The notes beneath the pieces are model-generated. The model made no database searches and had not been told where the DNA came from. It saw only the letters and a program-made list of their open reading frames with translations. Source: Rhodospirillales bacterium (lineage in GTDB: Bacteria > Pseudomonadota > Alphaproteobacteria > Rhodospirillales > Defluviicoccaceae). Taken from it: a stretch of DNA of 64,000 bases. Location of the stretch: the NCBI GenBank assembly GCA_016710335.1, contig JADJXQ010000003.1, forward strand, positions 124,001 to 188,000, in the 5' to 3' direction. Position numbers and translations under genes: made by a program. Shown here one piece after another: positions 16,355-25,024 of the stretch (the first letter of the stretch is position 1; every line of letters starts with the position of its first letter).

Positions 16355-16686
16355 AAGTGCTGGTGCGCGTGTGGAAGATCTTCGCCCTCTGCGTCTACAT
16401 GCTCCGGGAATTGATTCTGTCGAGCCTGCGCGTCGCCTGGGACGTGGTTACTCCGAGACATCGCGCCCGCCCCGGAATCCTCGCTGTGCCGCTCGACGTG
16501 CGCACGGACACCGGCATTTGGGTGTTCGCCAACCTGGTGTCCCTGACCCCGGGCTCACTGTCGCTCGACGTCGCCGAAGACCGCATGACGATTTTCATCC
16601 ACACCATGTTCATCGACGACGTCGAGGCCGTTCGCGCCGAGATCAAGAACGCCATGGAACGCCGCGTCAAGGAGGCGCTGGAATGA
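16351..16686 (+). CDS. mrpE: Mrp Na+/H+ antiporter subunit E
   Basis: A 111-residue MnhE-type subunit. The GTG start overlaps the mrpD stop (GTGA). It opens with one or two helices (FALCVYMLRELILSSLRVAW) and continues with a cytoplasmic part that contains LVSLTPGSLSLDV, the best conserved stretch of MrpE, and ends in a charged helix. It is slightly shorter than MrpE of Bacillus. The next gene overlaps by four bases. Confidence 0.92.
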   Translation: MKVLVRVWKIFALCVYMLRELILSSLRVAWDVVTPRHRARPGILAVPLDVRTDTGIWVFANLVSLTPGSLSLDVAEDRMTIFIHTMFIDDVEAVRAEIKNAMERRVKEALE

Positions 16687-17012
16687 CCGCGCACGATGCA
16701 CTGATGACGGATCTGGCCGTGACCGTCAGTTACTGGCTCCTGCTCATCGGCATGGCGTGCTGCTTCTGGCGCATGGTGCGCGGGCCGAGCCTCGCTGATC
16801 GTATCGTCGCGATCGACATGCTGACGGTGCTGATGGTCGCGTTCGCCGGCGTCTACGTCATTGCCACCGGCGAAGCGGCGTTTCTCGACGCCGCTATCGT
16901 GCTCGCGCTGACCGGTTTCATCGGGACTGTCGCCCTTGCCCGCTACAAGGAGCGTCTGCTCCGCCAGGAGCCGGCTACCGACGGCCCCCGCGACCGGACC
17001 CGAGCGCCATGA
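16683..17012 (+). CDS. mrpF: Mrp Na+/H+ antiporter subunit F
   Basis: A 109-residue small membrane subunit. The stretch RMVRGPSLADRIVAIDML is the hallmark of MrpF, followed by two further helices and the conserved FLDAAIVLALTGFIGTVA. The ATG overlaps the mrpE stop by four bases, and its own stop overlaps the mrpG start. A short charged tail follows the last helix. Confidence 0.93.
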   Translation: MTAHDALMTDLAVTVSYWLLLIGMACCFWRMVRGPSLADRIVAIDMLTVLMVAFAGVYVIATGEAAFLDAAIVLALTGFIGTVALARYKERLLRQEPATDGPRDRTRAP

Positions 17013-17410
17013 TCGAGACGATCACCGCCATTCTGCTGGTCGCGGGGTCTGGCTTCGCCTGCATCGCCGGCATCGGTCTCGTGCGTATGCCGGACGTCTA
17101 CATACGCATGCATGCCGCGACGAAGGCCGGAACCATCGGCGCCGGCCTCATCCTCGCCGCCGTCGCCCTGCACATCGCCGATACCTGGGTCGTCCTTCGT
17201 GTCGTCGCCGCCGTCGCCTTCCTTTTCATCACTGCACCGGTGGCCGCGCACATGATCGCGCGCGCCGCCTACCGCAGCGGGGTGCCGCTGTGGCAGGGCA
17301 CGGTCATCAACGAGTGGCGGGAGGACGAGTTGCGAAGAGACGCCGTTTCCCCGCCACCGCCGCATTCGCATGGACAGACTGTCAGACCGCAAGAGAGGAG
17401 CTCGCAATGA
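17009..17410 (+). CDS. mrpG: Mrp Na+/H+ antiporter subunit G
   Basis: A 133-residue protein with three helices. The loop GLVRMPDVYIRMHAATKAGT is the MrpG/MnhG signature. The third helix reads FLFITAPVAAHMIARAAY. The C-terminal tail of about 40 residues is rich in proline, histidine and arginine, and longer than usual. The ATG overlaps mrpF by four bases; the stop overlaps the first universal stress gene. This completes a canonical seven-gene Mrp operon. Confidence 0.93.
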   Translation: MIETITAILLVAGSGFACIAGIGLVRMPDVYIRMHAATKAGTIGAGLILAAVALHIADTWVVLRVVAAVAFLFITAPVAAHMIARAAYRSGVPLWQGTVINEWREDELRRDAVSPPPPHSHGQTVRPQERSSQ

Positions 17411-18366
17411 AGCGTTTCAAGAACATTCTGGTCATTCCGTCTACGTTCGCCGGGAACGACGTCGCCCTGCAGCGCGCGGCCCGGCTCGCCGACAACAACG
17501 CCGCACGGTTGACCGTGCTGTGGCCGCTCGAGCAAAGTCACGACGGCGGCACCGGCCTCGAGTACATGCCGGACGTTGTGCGTGCCGTCGAGACCGCGCT
17601 GGAGGAGGCGGTGGCGCCGGTTCGCGGCATGGGTCTTCAGGTCGATACCCGGGTGCGGGTCGGCCGGCCGTTTCTGGAGATCATCCGTCAGGTGCTGGAA
17701 TGCGGTCACGACCTGGTGATGAAGACGGCGCGCGGGCGGGAGGTCAGGTCGTCACTCCTGTTCGGGACAACGGCGCTGCATCTCCTCCGCAAGTGCCCAT
17801 GCGCTGTATGGGTCGTCCACCCTGAGCCCGGCACTCGCTCCGGCGTGCTCGCCGCAGTCGATCCCGATCCCGAGGACGAGAAGAGTTACCAGCTCAACCG
17901 CACGATCATGCAGCTCGCGACCTCACTAGCCTTTCTCGAGGATACGGACGTGCACGTCGTCCATGCGTGGTCGGTGCCCCACGAGGAGATGATCTACCAC
18001 TCTCCGTTCCTCCGCGTCAGCCGCTCGGACGCCAGCGCCTATGTTCAGGAGATCGAGAGCCGTCATCGCGAACGGTTCTCCGCACTGATCGAGGAGTTCC
18101 GCGCCCGATTCCCCGGGATGCAGGTACACTTCGAGAAAGGGTCGCCGGACGACGTCATCCCGGCGGTCGCCCGCCGTCTCAACGTCGATGTGGTGGTGAT
18201 GGCGACGCTTGCGCGCACCGGCATTCCGGGCATGTTGATCGGCAACACCGCCGAGAGCGTGCTCAACGAGATTGACTGCTCGGCGTTGACCATCAAGCCG
18301 ATAGGCTTCGTCTCGCCGGTCGCCGCGGCACTGTCAGCGACAGCACCGGAGGCGGCATCATCATGA
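17407..18366 (+). CDS. Universal stress protein with two UspA domains
   Basis: A 319-residue cytoplasmic protein made of two Usp domains in tandem. The first opens KRFKNILVIPSTFAGND and the second carries the nucleotide-loop stretch ARTGIPGMLIGNTAESVL near the C-terminus. In tandem Usp proteins the second domain usually binds ATP. The ATG overlaps the mrpG stop by four bases, so it belongs to the same operon as the sodium channel and antiporter. The upstream in-frame extension lies inside mrpF/mrpG and is not coding. Its precise role is unknown; a stress-linked partner of the Na+ system is an inference from position. Confidence 0.88.
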   Translation: MKRFKNILVIPSTFAGNDVALQRAARLADNNAARLTVLWPLEQSHDGGTGLEYMPDVVRAVETALEEAVAPVRGMGLQVDTRVRVGRPFLEIIRQVLECGHDLVMKTARGREVRSSLLFGTTALHLLRKCPCAVWVVHPEPGTRSGVLAAVDPDPEDEKSYQLNRTIMQLATSLAFLEDTDVHVVHAWSVPHEEMIYHSPFLRVSRSDASAYVQEIESRHRERFSALIEEFRARFPGMQVHFEKGSPDDVIPAVARRLNVDVVVMATLARTGIPGMLIGNTAESVLNEIDCSALTIKPIGFVSPVAAALSATAPEAASS

Positions 18367-19298
18367 AGCGGTTCAAGAAAATCCTGGTGGTGTTCGATCG
18401 TGCCACCGGCAGCCGGGCCGCCCTCGACCGGGCCGCCGACCTTGCCCGCGACAACGGCGCGCGGGTCGGCCTGATGATCTGTCTGACCGAGTTCCAAAGT
18501 TCGCAGACCGGCGCCAAGATCCAGGACGCGGTGATCCGCGGGCTGCGCGGGCACTTCGATCAGATCGCCGAGCCGCTGCGGGCGAGCGGCATCCTCGTCG
18601 ACGTCGACATCCTGGTCGGGCGCATCTTCATCCAGGTGATCCGCCGCGTGCTCCGCGACGGCTACGACCTGGTGGTCAAGACGGCGCAGAGGACGTCGCA
18701 CCAGGGCTACGCCTTCGGCAGCACCGACCTCCACCTCATGCGAAAGTGTCCGGTGGCGGTGTGGCTGCTTCATGCCGACGAGGGCGTTTCCGATCACGAC
18801 GCGCCGGTGCTGGCCGCGGTTGCGCCGTCGCTGCCCGATACGCCCGAGGAGGCGCTGAACGTCAAGATCCTGCAGCTGGCGACTTCGCTCGCCATTCAGC
18901 GCCGGCAGACCCTGCATGTGCTTCAGGCGTGGGCGCCCCTTGACCCGGTGCTGCTGCGGGCGCTTCGGTGGCCGGTCGACGAGCCGGCAATCCAAGGGAC
19001 TCTTACGGCGCAGCGCCGAGCCGCGGAAGCACGCTTCCTCAGCTTTGCCGAGAAGGTTGCCGAAGCCGAAGCCGGGGGCCACGACGTGCGTATCCACTTT
19101 CGAGATGGAGCAGCCGCCTCCGAGGTGCTCTCGTTCGTCGACGCGTTCGGCATCGGGCTCGTGGTGATGGCGACCGTCACCCGCACCGGCGTTCCCGGCC
19201 TGCTGATCGGCCATACCGCCGAACTCGTTCTGAGAGACCTGAATTTCGAGGTGTTGACCGTCAAGCCGGAAGGATTCCGCTCGCCTGTCGCCGCCTGA
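18363..19298 (+). CDS. Universal stress protein with two UspA domains, paralogue
   Basis: A 311-residue paralogue of the gene just upstream: both open with MKRFK(N/K)ILVV-type sequence, both have two Usp domains, and both end in a TRTGVPGLLIGHTAE-type loop followed by VKPEGF. The start overlaps the previous stop (ATGA). The pair probably arose by duplication in place and may form heteromers. It is the last gene of the overlapping run; a gap of about 140 bases follows before the gamma-glutamyltransferase. Confidence 0.88.
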   Translation: MKRFKKILVVFDRATGSRAALDRAADLARDNGARVGLMICLTEFQSSQTGAKIQDAVIRGLRGHFDQIAEPLRASGILVDVDILVGRIFIQVIRRVLRDGYDLVVKTAQRTSHQGYAFGSTDLHLMRKCPVAVWLLHADEGVSDHDAPVLAAVAPSLPDTPEEALNVKILQLATSLAIQRRQTLHVLQAWAPLDPVLLRALRWPVDEPAIQGTLTAQRRAAEARFLSFAEKVAEAEAGGHDVRIHFRDGAAASEVLSFVDAFGIGLVVMATVTRTGVPGLLIGHTAELVLRDLNFEVLTVKPEGFRSPVAA

Positions 19299-19440
19299 AG
19301 CATTCAGGCAACCTCGCGGCGCCGGCGTTGGACAAAGCGGCGGTCTTCGGGCATTGTTATTGAACCTTGAGCTCCTGCGGTCCGCCGGCGCTTGGCCGAC
19401 GGAGCGGTTACAGGGGACGGCCAGGGAGAGGGAGGACCGG

Positions 19441-21195
19441 ATGCTCTTGCAATGGATGACCATGCGTCGCGCGGCAGTGCTCGCCGCTCTATCTGTGGCG
19501 CTTTCGCTCCCGGCAGCCATTCCGGCAGCGCTGGCGCAAGAGCAACCGGCGATCATTTCCGAGCGGGACATCATCCACCCGGTCACTGCCGAACACGGCA
19601 TCGTCGCCACCCAGGAAGAGACCGCGACCCGCATCGGCATCGACATCCTCAAAGCCGGCGGCAATGCCGTCGACGCCGGCGTCGCCGTCGGGTTTGCGCT
19701 GGCGGTGACACTGCCGCGCGCCGGCAACCTCGGGGGCGGCGGTTTCATGCTGATACATTCCGCCGAGACCGATGAGACCATCGCCCTCGACTACCGGGAG
19801 ATGGCGCCGGCGGCGGCCCACAAGGACATGTACCTGGACGCCGCCGGAGAGGTGGATTCCCAGAAGTCCCGCTACAGCTACCATGCCGCCGGCGTGCCGG
19901 GAACGGTTGCGGGGCTGACCAAGGCGCTCGAAGAACACGGCACCATGTCGCTGGCGGAGGTGATGGCGCCGGCGATCGCTCTGGCCGAGAACGGGATCAC
20001 CGTCAGCCGCGATCTCGCGCACTCGCTGACGGAGGCCCGGAAGCGGTTCGCGCCGTGGCCGGAGTCGATGAAGATCTTTTTCAAGCCCGACGGATCGGCC
20101 TACGAGGCGGGCGACACGCTCGTGCAGACGGACCTGGCGGAGTCGTTGAAGCTGATCGCCGCAAACGGCGCCAGCGCGTTCTACGAAGGCGAGATCGCGC
20201 GCAAGATCGCCGACGACATGGCTGCCAACGGCGGTCCGATCACCCTGGAAGACCTCAAGGCTTACAAGACGGTGACGCGCGAACCGGTCACCGGCGACTA
20301 TCGCGGCTACCGGATCGCCTCGATGCCGCCGCCCAGCTCCGGCGGTATCCACATCATTCAAATCCTCAATATCCTGGAAGGCTTCCCGATCGGATACCTC
20401 GGCCACAACGGCGCCGAGACCATCCATCTCATGGCGGAGGCCATGAAACTGGCCTACGCCGACCGCAGCGAGTACCTCGGCGACCCGGACTATGCCAATG
20501 TCCCGGTTTCAGGCCTGATTTCAGAAGAATATGCTGCGACCTTGCGAAACAAGATCAACCGTAACCGGGCCGCCCCCTCGGAGAATATCAAGCCCGGCGA
20601 TCCGCTGCCGTACGAGAGCGACCAGACCACCCACTACTCGATCATGGACGCAGCGGGCAACGTCGTCGCCAACACCTACACCATCAATTTCAGCTACGGC
20701 AGCGGCATCGTCGCCGCCGGCACCGGGATCCTGCTCAACAACGAGATGGACGACTTCTCCGCCAAGCCGGGCGTGCCCAACGCCTACGGCCTAATCGGCG
20801 GCGAGGCGAACGCCATCGAACCTGGCAAGCGCCCGCTCAGCTCCATGTCGCCGACCATCGTCTTCAAGGACGGCGAACCCTTCGTGGCGACAGGAAGCCC
20901 CGGCGGCAGCCGCATCATCACCACGGTGCTGCAGGTGCTGATGAATGTCATCGACCATGACATGAACATCGCCGCGGCCCAGGCGGCGCCACGGGTGCAT
21001 CATCAGTGGCTTCCGGACGAACTCCGCGTCGAAGACGGTCTCGGCCCCGATACCGTTGCGTTGCTCGCCGCCAAAGGCCACACTATCGCCGTCAAGGATG
21101 CCATGGGTAGCGCCCAGTCCGTCATGCGCCTCGGCGACCGCGTCGCCGGCGCCTCCGACCCCCGCCGCCCCGGCGCCCTGACCCTGGGATACTGA
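19441..21195 (+). CDS. ggt: Gamma-glutamyltransferase, periplasmic
   Basis: A 584-residue Ntn-hydrolase that hydrolyses or transfers the gamma-glutamyl group of glutathione. A signal peptide precedes ALAQEQPAI. The autoprocessing and nucleophile site is QTTHYSI, with Thr396 the likely first residue of the small subunit. The oxyanion-site motif is ATGSPGGSRI, and the LNNEMDDFS and KRPLSSMSPT motifs are also conserved. The ATG at 19441 follows GAGAGGGAGGACCGG; other ATGs at 19456 and 19462 would also keep the signal peptide. The upstream frame from 19354 gives a non-signal extension and is rejected. It converges with the entericidin-like gene. Confidence 0.93.
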   Translation: MLLQWMTMRRAAVLAALSVALSLPAAIPAALAQEQPAIISERDIIHPVTAEHGIVATQEETATRIGIDILKAGGNAVDAGVAVGFALAVTLPRAGNLGGGGFMLIHSAETDETIALDYREMAPAAAHKDMYLDAAGEVDSQKSRYSYHAAGVPGTVAGLTKALEEHGTMSLAEVMAPAIALAENGITVSRDLAHSLTEARKRFAPWPESMKIFFKPDGSAYEAGDTLVQTDLAESLKLIAANGASAFYEGEIARKIADDMAANGGPITLEDLKAYKTVTREPVTGDYRGYRIASMPPPSSGGIHIIQILNILEGFPIGYLGHNGAETIHLMAEAMKLAYADRSEYLGDPDYANVPVSGLISEEYAATLRNKINRNRAAPSENIKPGDPLPYESDQTTHYSIMDAAGNVVANTYTINFSYGSGIVAAGTGILLNNEMDDFSAKPGVPNAYGLIGGEANAIEPGKRPLSSMSPTIVFKDGEPFVATGSPGGSRIITTVLQVLMNVIDHDMNIAAAQAAPRVHHQWLPDELRVEDGLGPDTVALLAAKGHTIAVKDAMGSAQSVMRLGDRVAGASDPRRPGALTLGY

Positions 21196-21236
21196 CGCGG
21201 AAGCGACCGAGAAGGAGGGCTCCGCACCAGACGGCG

Positions 21237-21416
21237 CTATTGCACCGATTTCTGGATTTTCTCGCCCGTCTTCTCCACGCCTTCGCCGGTGGCCTTGACG
21301 TTGTCGCGGGTGTCCTTCTTGACGCCCCGCCACGTGTCGCCGCACGCCGCGGCGCCGACCGCCAGGACCGCGGCCAGCATCGCCGTCGTCACTTGCCGAA
21401 CGTTGAGCCTCGTCAT
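21237..21416 (-). CDS. Entericidin-like small lipoprotein
   Basis: A 59-residue frame. The protein opens MTRLNVRQVTTAML, has a hydrophobic stretch ending VGAAAC that forms a lipobox with the acylated cysteine, then a charged amphipathic tail DTWRGVKKDTRDNVK ending KIQKSVQ. This is the layout of EcnA/EcnB entericidins, small envelope lipoproteins linked to stress and growth-phase lysis. There is no obvious paired second entericidin nearby. It is convergent with ggt. The reading was translated by hand from the minus strand. Confidence 0.78.
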   Translation of the reverse strand: MTRLNVRQVTTAMLAAVLAVGAAACGDTWRGVKKDTRDNVKATGEGVEKTGEKIQKSVQ

Positions 21417-21743
21417 GATCGTTCTCCAGATTTAGACCCGTACGAACTGCCCGACGCCGACGAGTGTCCGCGGCGGCTTCCGGGATGATGGGATCCGCCG
21501 CGGCAAAGTCAACCTTGCGTGAGATCCGCGCTTCGCATGGAAGTCCCCGGCATGGGCGCGCAACAATTGTCGGCACCGCCGGATTGACCACTCGACAACG
21601 ACCGCCATTTCGCCTCAAATGCCGGGATTGTTGCAACGACTTTGCCTCTGGGTGGGCGACGAGCCGACCTTCGGCAGGGACCTTTAGGTATCGGAGGCGT
21701 TCCGCATGATCGGCTCCGAACATGAAACAACGGGAGGATGACT
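21417..21743. other. Intergenic region upstream of the Cache protein and entericidin genes
   Basis: About 330 bases between divergent genes. It should hold the promoters for both. I see a short palindrome CAACAATTGT near 21560 but no convincing -35/-10 pair, no tRNA and no repeat shared with the rest of the window. Confidence 0.5.
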
Positions 21744-22193
21744 ATGCGTCGATTCACAACCACGGTGTCAGCGGTTGCATTGTCTCTGGTGCTCGGCGGC
21801 GGGGCCGCGCTGGCGGCTGATTACGGCACGGCCGAAGAGGCCAAGAAGATGCTGGACGAGACCGTTGAGGCCATGAAGAGCGACAAGAAGGGCACGATCG
21901 AGAAGATCAACGCCGGCGAGATGAAGGATCGGGATCTCTATCCGTACTGCGGCGGTCCGGACGGCAAGATGGTCGCTCATCCGAGCGAGAAGGTTCGCGC
22001 GATGAACCTGAAGGAGCTCAAGGACAAGAGCGGCAAGGCGTTCGGCCAGGATCTCTATGATGAAGCCGAGCAAGGCGAGGTGAACGAGGTCTCCTATATG
22101 TGGCCGCGTCCGGACGAGCAGGAGCCGGTGCAGAAGGTGGCGTACGTCACCAAGGTCGACGATATGGTCTGCGCGGTCGGCTACTACAAGTAA
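21744..22193 (+). CDS. Periplasmic single-Cache-domain protein
   Basis: A 149-residue secreted protein. The signal peptide ends GGGAALAADYG. The rest looks like a soluble single Cache domain: LYPYCGGPDGKMVAHPSEKVR and the later KVAYVTKVDDMVCAVGYY are the two halves typical of stand-alone Cache proteins that bind small metabolites. No transmembrane or signalling domain follows, so it is a free sensor-binding protein. A GGGAGG lies six bases before the ATG at 21744, which decides the start over the ATG at 21738. Confidence 0.82.
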   Translation: MRRFTTTVSAVALSLVLGGGAALAADYGTAEEAKKMLDETVEAMKSDKKGTIEKINAGEMKDRDLYPYCGGPDGKMVAHPSEKVRAMNLKELKDKSGKAFGQDLYDEAEQGEVNEVSYMWPRPDEQEPVQKVAYVTKVDDMVCAVGYYK

Positions 22194-22237
22194 ATCGTGC
22201 GAACGGCCGGCGCTCTACAGCGCCTGTTAGTGACAGG

Positions 22238-22286
22238 CAGGGCCTCACCCTCGGGTGGGGCCCTGATCACGTGGGGCCCTGATCGC
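22238..22286 (+). terminator. G+C-rich hairpin with a two-copy 16-base repeat
   Basis: The arms CAGGGCC and GGCCCTG (22238-22265) are supported by an inner CACC/GGTG pairing, which makes a strong hairpin 45 bases after the Cache gene. No T-run follows. The second half (GTGGGGCCCTGATCAC) is then repeated with two changes at 22271-22286. It may end the upstream transcript, but could also be a Rho-independent pause only. Confidence 0.45.
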
Positions 22287-22334
22287 GTGCCGTCACGTGA
22301 GCAGGCTCGGCGACCTGCTTTCCGGGAGGAGGCG

Positions 22335-22988
22335 ATGAGCATGATGGGTTGGCTGGCGATCGGCGCCGCGGTGTGGGTGATGACGGTGCCTGGGTTGACG
22401 CTCGGCGCTGATCGGACCGCCGCGGCGGAAACCACGGAAACTACGGCGAGCGGGGCCCCCGCCATGTCCGGCGACGCGATGACGGAAGCATGGGCGAAGG
22501 CCGCACTTCCCGGCTCCCGGCACCTGGCGCTCGCGGAGCGCGTCGGCACGTGGGCGGTGACCGTAAGGATGTGGGTTGATGCGTCGCAGCCGCCTGAGGT
22601 GAGCGACGGCTCGGCGAGGCGGACGATGATCCTGGGCGGCCGTGTGCTCGAGGAATCCTTCAGCAGCGCCGGGCTGGGGGACCAGCCCTATGAGGGTCTT
22701 GGTCACGAAGGGTACGACAACGTTACCGGGCGCTACTGGAGCACCTGGACCGACAACATGATGACCGGTGTCGCGGTGTTCTACGGCGCCGTCGAGCAGC
22801 CCGGCGCAGACGTGGCAGACGTCCGGGTGCTGGAGGGCGAGATGCCGGACCCCATGGCCGGCAAGGCGGTCCCCATGCGCATCGAGTCCCGCGTCGACGC
22901 GGATGGACAGGAGATCAACGAGTTCTACCAGCCCGGCCCGGATGGCAAGCTGATCAAGACCATGGAAATCATCTACCGCCGCCGCTAG
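22335..22988 (+). CDS. Secreted DUF1579 domain protein
   Basis: A 217-residue protein with an N-terminal signal (MSMMGWLAIGAAVWVMTVPG) and the DUF1579 layout: GTWAVTVRMW near residue 75, then SARRTMILGGRVLEESF, and GHEGYDNVTGRYWSTWTDN. These motifs form a lipocalin-like barrel of unknown function. GGGAGGAGG lies just upstream of the ATG at 22335 and rules out the longer frame that begins right after the Cache gene. It is followed by a copy of the dispersed repeat described below and a convergent gene. Confidence 0.82.
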   Translation: MSMMGWLAIGAAVWVMTVPGLTLGADRTAAAETTETTASGAPAMSGDAMTEAWAKAALPGSRHLALAERVGTWAVTVRMWVDASQPPEVSDGSARRTMILGGRVLEESFSSAGLGDQPYEGLGHEGYDNVTGRYWSTWTDNMMTGVAVFYGAVEQPGADVADVRVLEGEMPDPMAGKAVPMRIESRVDADGQEINEFYQPGPDGKLIKTMEIIYRRR

Positions 22989-23006
22989 TGCAGCGGTGCA
23001 TCCAAA

Positions 23007-23094
23007 GAACTCACCATTGCTGCGCGTAACGTCTTGTGTTGCGGGCGGCTTGCGACCCGTTCGACCGAACCCTGCGAATGGCTATGTGCATTAG
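23007..23094 (-). repeat. Dispersed ~85-base intergenic repeat, copy C
   Basis: Read on the minus strand this stretch matches two other sites (57348-57430 and 63916-64000) by eye: it starts CTAATGCACATAGCCATTCG, carries a short hairpin-like TTCG...CGAACG segment, and ends ACGCGCAGCAATGGTGAGTTC. It is the most diverged of the three copies. It lies between the convergent DUF1579 and glycine-zipper genes. Confidence 0.55.
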
Positions 23095-23136
23095 CGGCCT
23101 GACGGGGACTGATTCCGGCGGTCGAGTCCGTCCCTC

Positions 23137-23781
23137 TCACACCTTGGCGCTCGGCAGGAACGGATCCGGTTGCCAGTTGCTGAGCGGGTCGCCTTCAGGC
23201 TCCACCTGCGCAGGCAGATCGTGGACATGCACGTCGTCGGCGGAATGACGGCTGAGGATGTCGACAGCGCGCCGTTCATGGTCCTCGTCGCGGATATGCA
23301 CCCACAGCAGCAGCCCGCCCTTGTCGAGTTGGCTCTGCATGGTCTTTGCGTGTTCGCGTCCGATCCAGCGCGCGGCGAACGTGCCGAGCAACCCGCCGGC
23401 GCCGCCGGCGCCCACCGCCGCGGCGAGCACGGCCGCCAAGGTGCCGCCCGACGCTACCACCGCTCCGGCGGCGGCCAAGGCGCCCACGTACGCGAGGCCG
23501 CCGATCACCCCGGTCTTGCCCTCGACCACCGAATCGCGATCCACATAGGCTACCCGCGGCGCGCCTGTGTCGTCTTCCAGTTCGGTGACCTTTCGATAGG
23601 CGTGGCCGAGCTTGTCCTCGACGGACTTGTCGCTGGCGAGCAGGCTGATCTCCGCCCTCTCGAACCCGGAGTCCAGCAGTTCGTCGATCGCCGCCTCGAG
23701 TGCGTTGGCGTCATGAAACACGCCGACGGCCTCACGCACGCTGTGGCGCTTCGGTGCAGCGTCGGGTTCGACATCCGTCAT
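23137..23781 (-). CDS. Glycine-zipper stress protein (DUF1269/GS17M-like)
   Basis: A 214-residue protein. The N-terminal half resembles general stress protein 17M-type domains: AVGVFHDANALEAAIDELL and a GFERAEISLLASD stretch. A glycine/alanine-rich double helix (about 100-140, with GALAAAGAVVASGG and AAVGAGGAGGLLGTF) resembles a glycine-zipper membrane segment. The C-terminal half has LLLWVHIRDEDHE and SADDVHVHDLP. Function unknown; such proteins are seen in stress-related gene groups. It is upstream of a hemerythrin on the same strand in the same direction, about 100 bases apart. Confidence 0.72.
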   Translation of the reverse strand: MTDVEPDAAPKRHSVREAVGVFHDANALEAAIDELLDSGFERAEISLLASDKSVEDKLGHAYRKVTELEDDTGAPRVAYVDRDSVVEGKTGVIGGLAYVGALAAAGAVVASGGTLAAVLAAAVGAGGAGGLLGTFAARWIGREHAKTMQSQLDKGGLLLWVHIRDEDHERRAVDILSRHSADDVHVHDLPAQVEPEGDPLSNWQPDPFLPSAKV

Positions 23782-23881
23782 GGCCTGCTCCCCTTCCTCA
23801 CAATCCCGTAGCCACGCATCATGACGGAGTCATGATCGCTTTACCAGTTCGCAGCGGGCTGTTTGTCCGCAGGAGGCGCCG

Positions 23882-24310
23882 TTATTCACGGCCGGGATCG
23901 AGCCGGTTGACGAAGAATCCGAGGGCGCGATCGGTTCGCCGAATGTGTTCGACGAGCCAGTGGGTGATCCCGTCGAGCACCTCGATGGTCAACGCGGTCC
24001 GGCCGGCGCGGACCGCTTCCCGCAAATGTTCGACCTTCTCGACCGCATCGTCGTGCTCGGCGAGATGGGCCTGGTATCCGGGATAGGCGTGAAGGCGCAT
24101 GAGCAGTTGCTCGGACGTGAAGTGCACCTTGGAGTACTCGAGCAACGTCTCCAGGATCTCGTCGACATCGGCCGCCGGGCGATCCTGCAGCACCGCGTCG
24201 CGGAGCGCCTGCAACAGGCCGACCTGGACACGGTGTTCCCCGTCCATCTCCTCGTATCCGACGGCGAGATCGCGCTCAACGCCGTCCGGTGCCGCGTGCG
24301 GTAACGTCAT
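23882..24310 (-). CDS. Bacteriohemerythrin-like protein
   Basis: A 142-residue four-helix di-iron protein that binds O2 reversibly. All seven expected iron ligands are present by position: His26, His63, Glu67, His82, His86, His122 and Asp127, in the motifs DGEHRVQ, HFTSEQ, YQAHLAEHD and WLVEHIRRTD. The start is the ATG at 24310 (TLPHAAPDG); the frame is open further upstream but without family similarity. No methyl-accepting domain is attached, so it is a free cytoplasmic protein. Confidence 0.9.
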   Translation of the reverse strand: MTLPHAAPDGVERDLAVGYEEMDGEHRVQVGLLQALRDAVLQDRPAADVDEILETLLEYSKVHFTSEQLLMRLHAYPGYQAHLAEHDDAVEKVEHLREAVRAGRTALTIEVLDGITHWLVEHIRRTDRALGFFVNRLDPGRE

Positions 24311-24403
24311 GATCGCCCATTCTCCGAAGCTGGCATTATATGCACCCCGCCAGCGTCGCAAATGTGCCCGGGCGACGCAAGCGCGGTTGCAACAGCGCCG
24401 GCT

Positions 24404-24826
24404 TCACGGCTCCCCGATCAGATGCAGCACCAGCCGACGGGCGTGAGGCTGCGTGCGGTGCTCGAACAGATAGACACCCTGCCAGGTGCCGAGCGCCAGG
24501 CGACGCTCCGCGACCGGGATGGTCAGGGCCACGTCGGTCAGCGCGCTACGAATGTGGGCCGGCATGTCGTCGGCGCCCTCCGCCGTGTGCCGGTAGAGCG
24601 ACCGATCCTCGCGCACCAGGCGCTTGAAAAACGTCTCCAGATCGCGCTGCACGTCCGGATCGGCGTTTTCCTGGATGGTCAGCGACGCGCTGGTGTGTCG
24701 ACAGAAGATGGTGAGCAGGCCGGTTGCGATCGGCTGCCCCGCCAGCCAGTCGGCGACGTCGCCGGTCATCTCGGTGAGCCCCTGACCGCGGGTGCGAACC
24801 GTAAGCGTGTCCTGAACCTGTTGCAT
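24404..24826 (-). CDS. yjbQ: YjbQ/UPF0047 family protein
   Basis: A 140-residue single-domain protein of the UPF0047 family. Motifs include LLTIFCRHTSASLTIQENAD, which carries conserved histidine and asparagine/aspartate residues at the active-site pocket, DDMPAHIRSALTD, and LGTWQGVYLFEHR at the C-terminus. E. coli YjbQ shows weak thiamine phosphate synthase activity; the native role is unresolved. It is divergent from ppiD. Confidence 0.9.
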   Translation of the reverse strand: MQQVQDTLTVRTRGQGLTEMTGDVADWLAGQPIATGLLTIFCRHTSASLTIQENADPDVQRDLETFFKRLVREDRSLYRHTAEGADDMPAHIRSALTDVALTIPVAERRLALGTWQGVYLFEHRTQPHARRLVLHLIGEP

Positions 24827-25024
24827 GACGTACGACTACGATCTTCGCGCCGCCACGTCCAGGTTCCCGGAGATGTCCAGGTCATTCGAATGGGTCTGTG
24901 CACTGGAGTGGCGCGCGTGCTGCCCGGCGCCGGCAACCGCCTTGCGGCGTCTGGATGCGGCTCCTATCATGCCGGCCCCGAATGGTCCCACCGCCACGTA
25001 CGCGCGAACCCTGGTCTCTCCGCC

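Noticed and set aside
16351..16686. Longer frame for mrpE from 15676
   Set aside because: The extra part is out of frame with mrpD and has no membrane segments; the GTG with a 4-base overlap fits the operon pattern.
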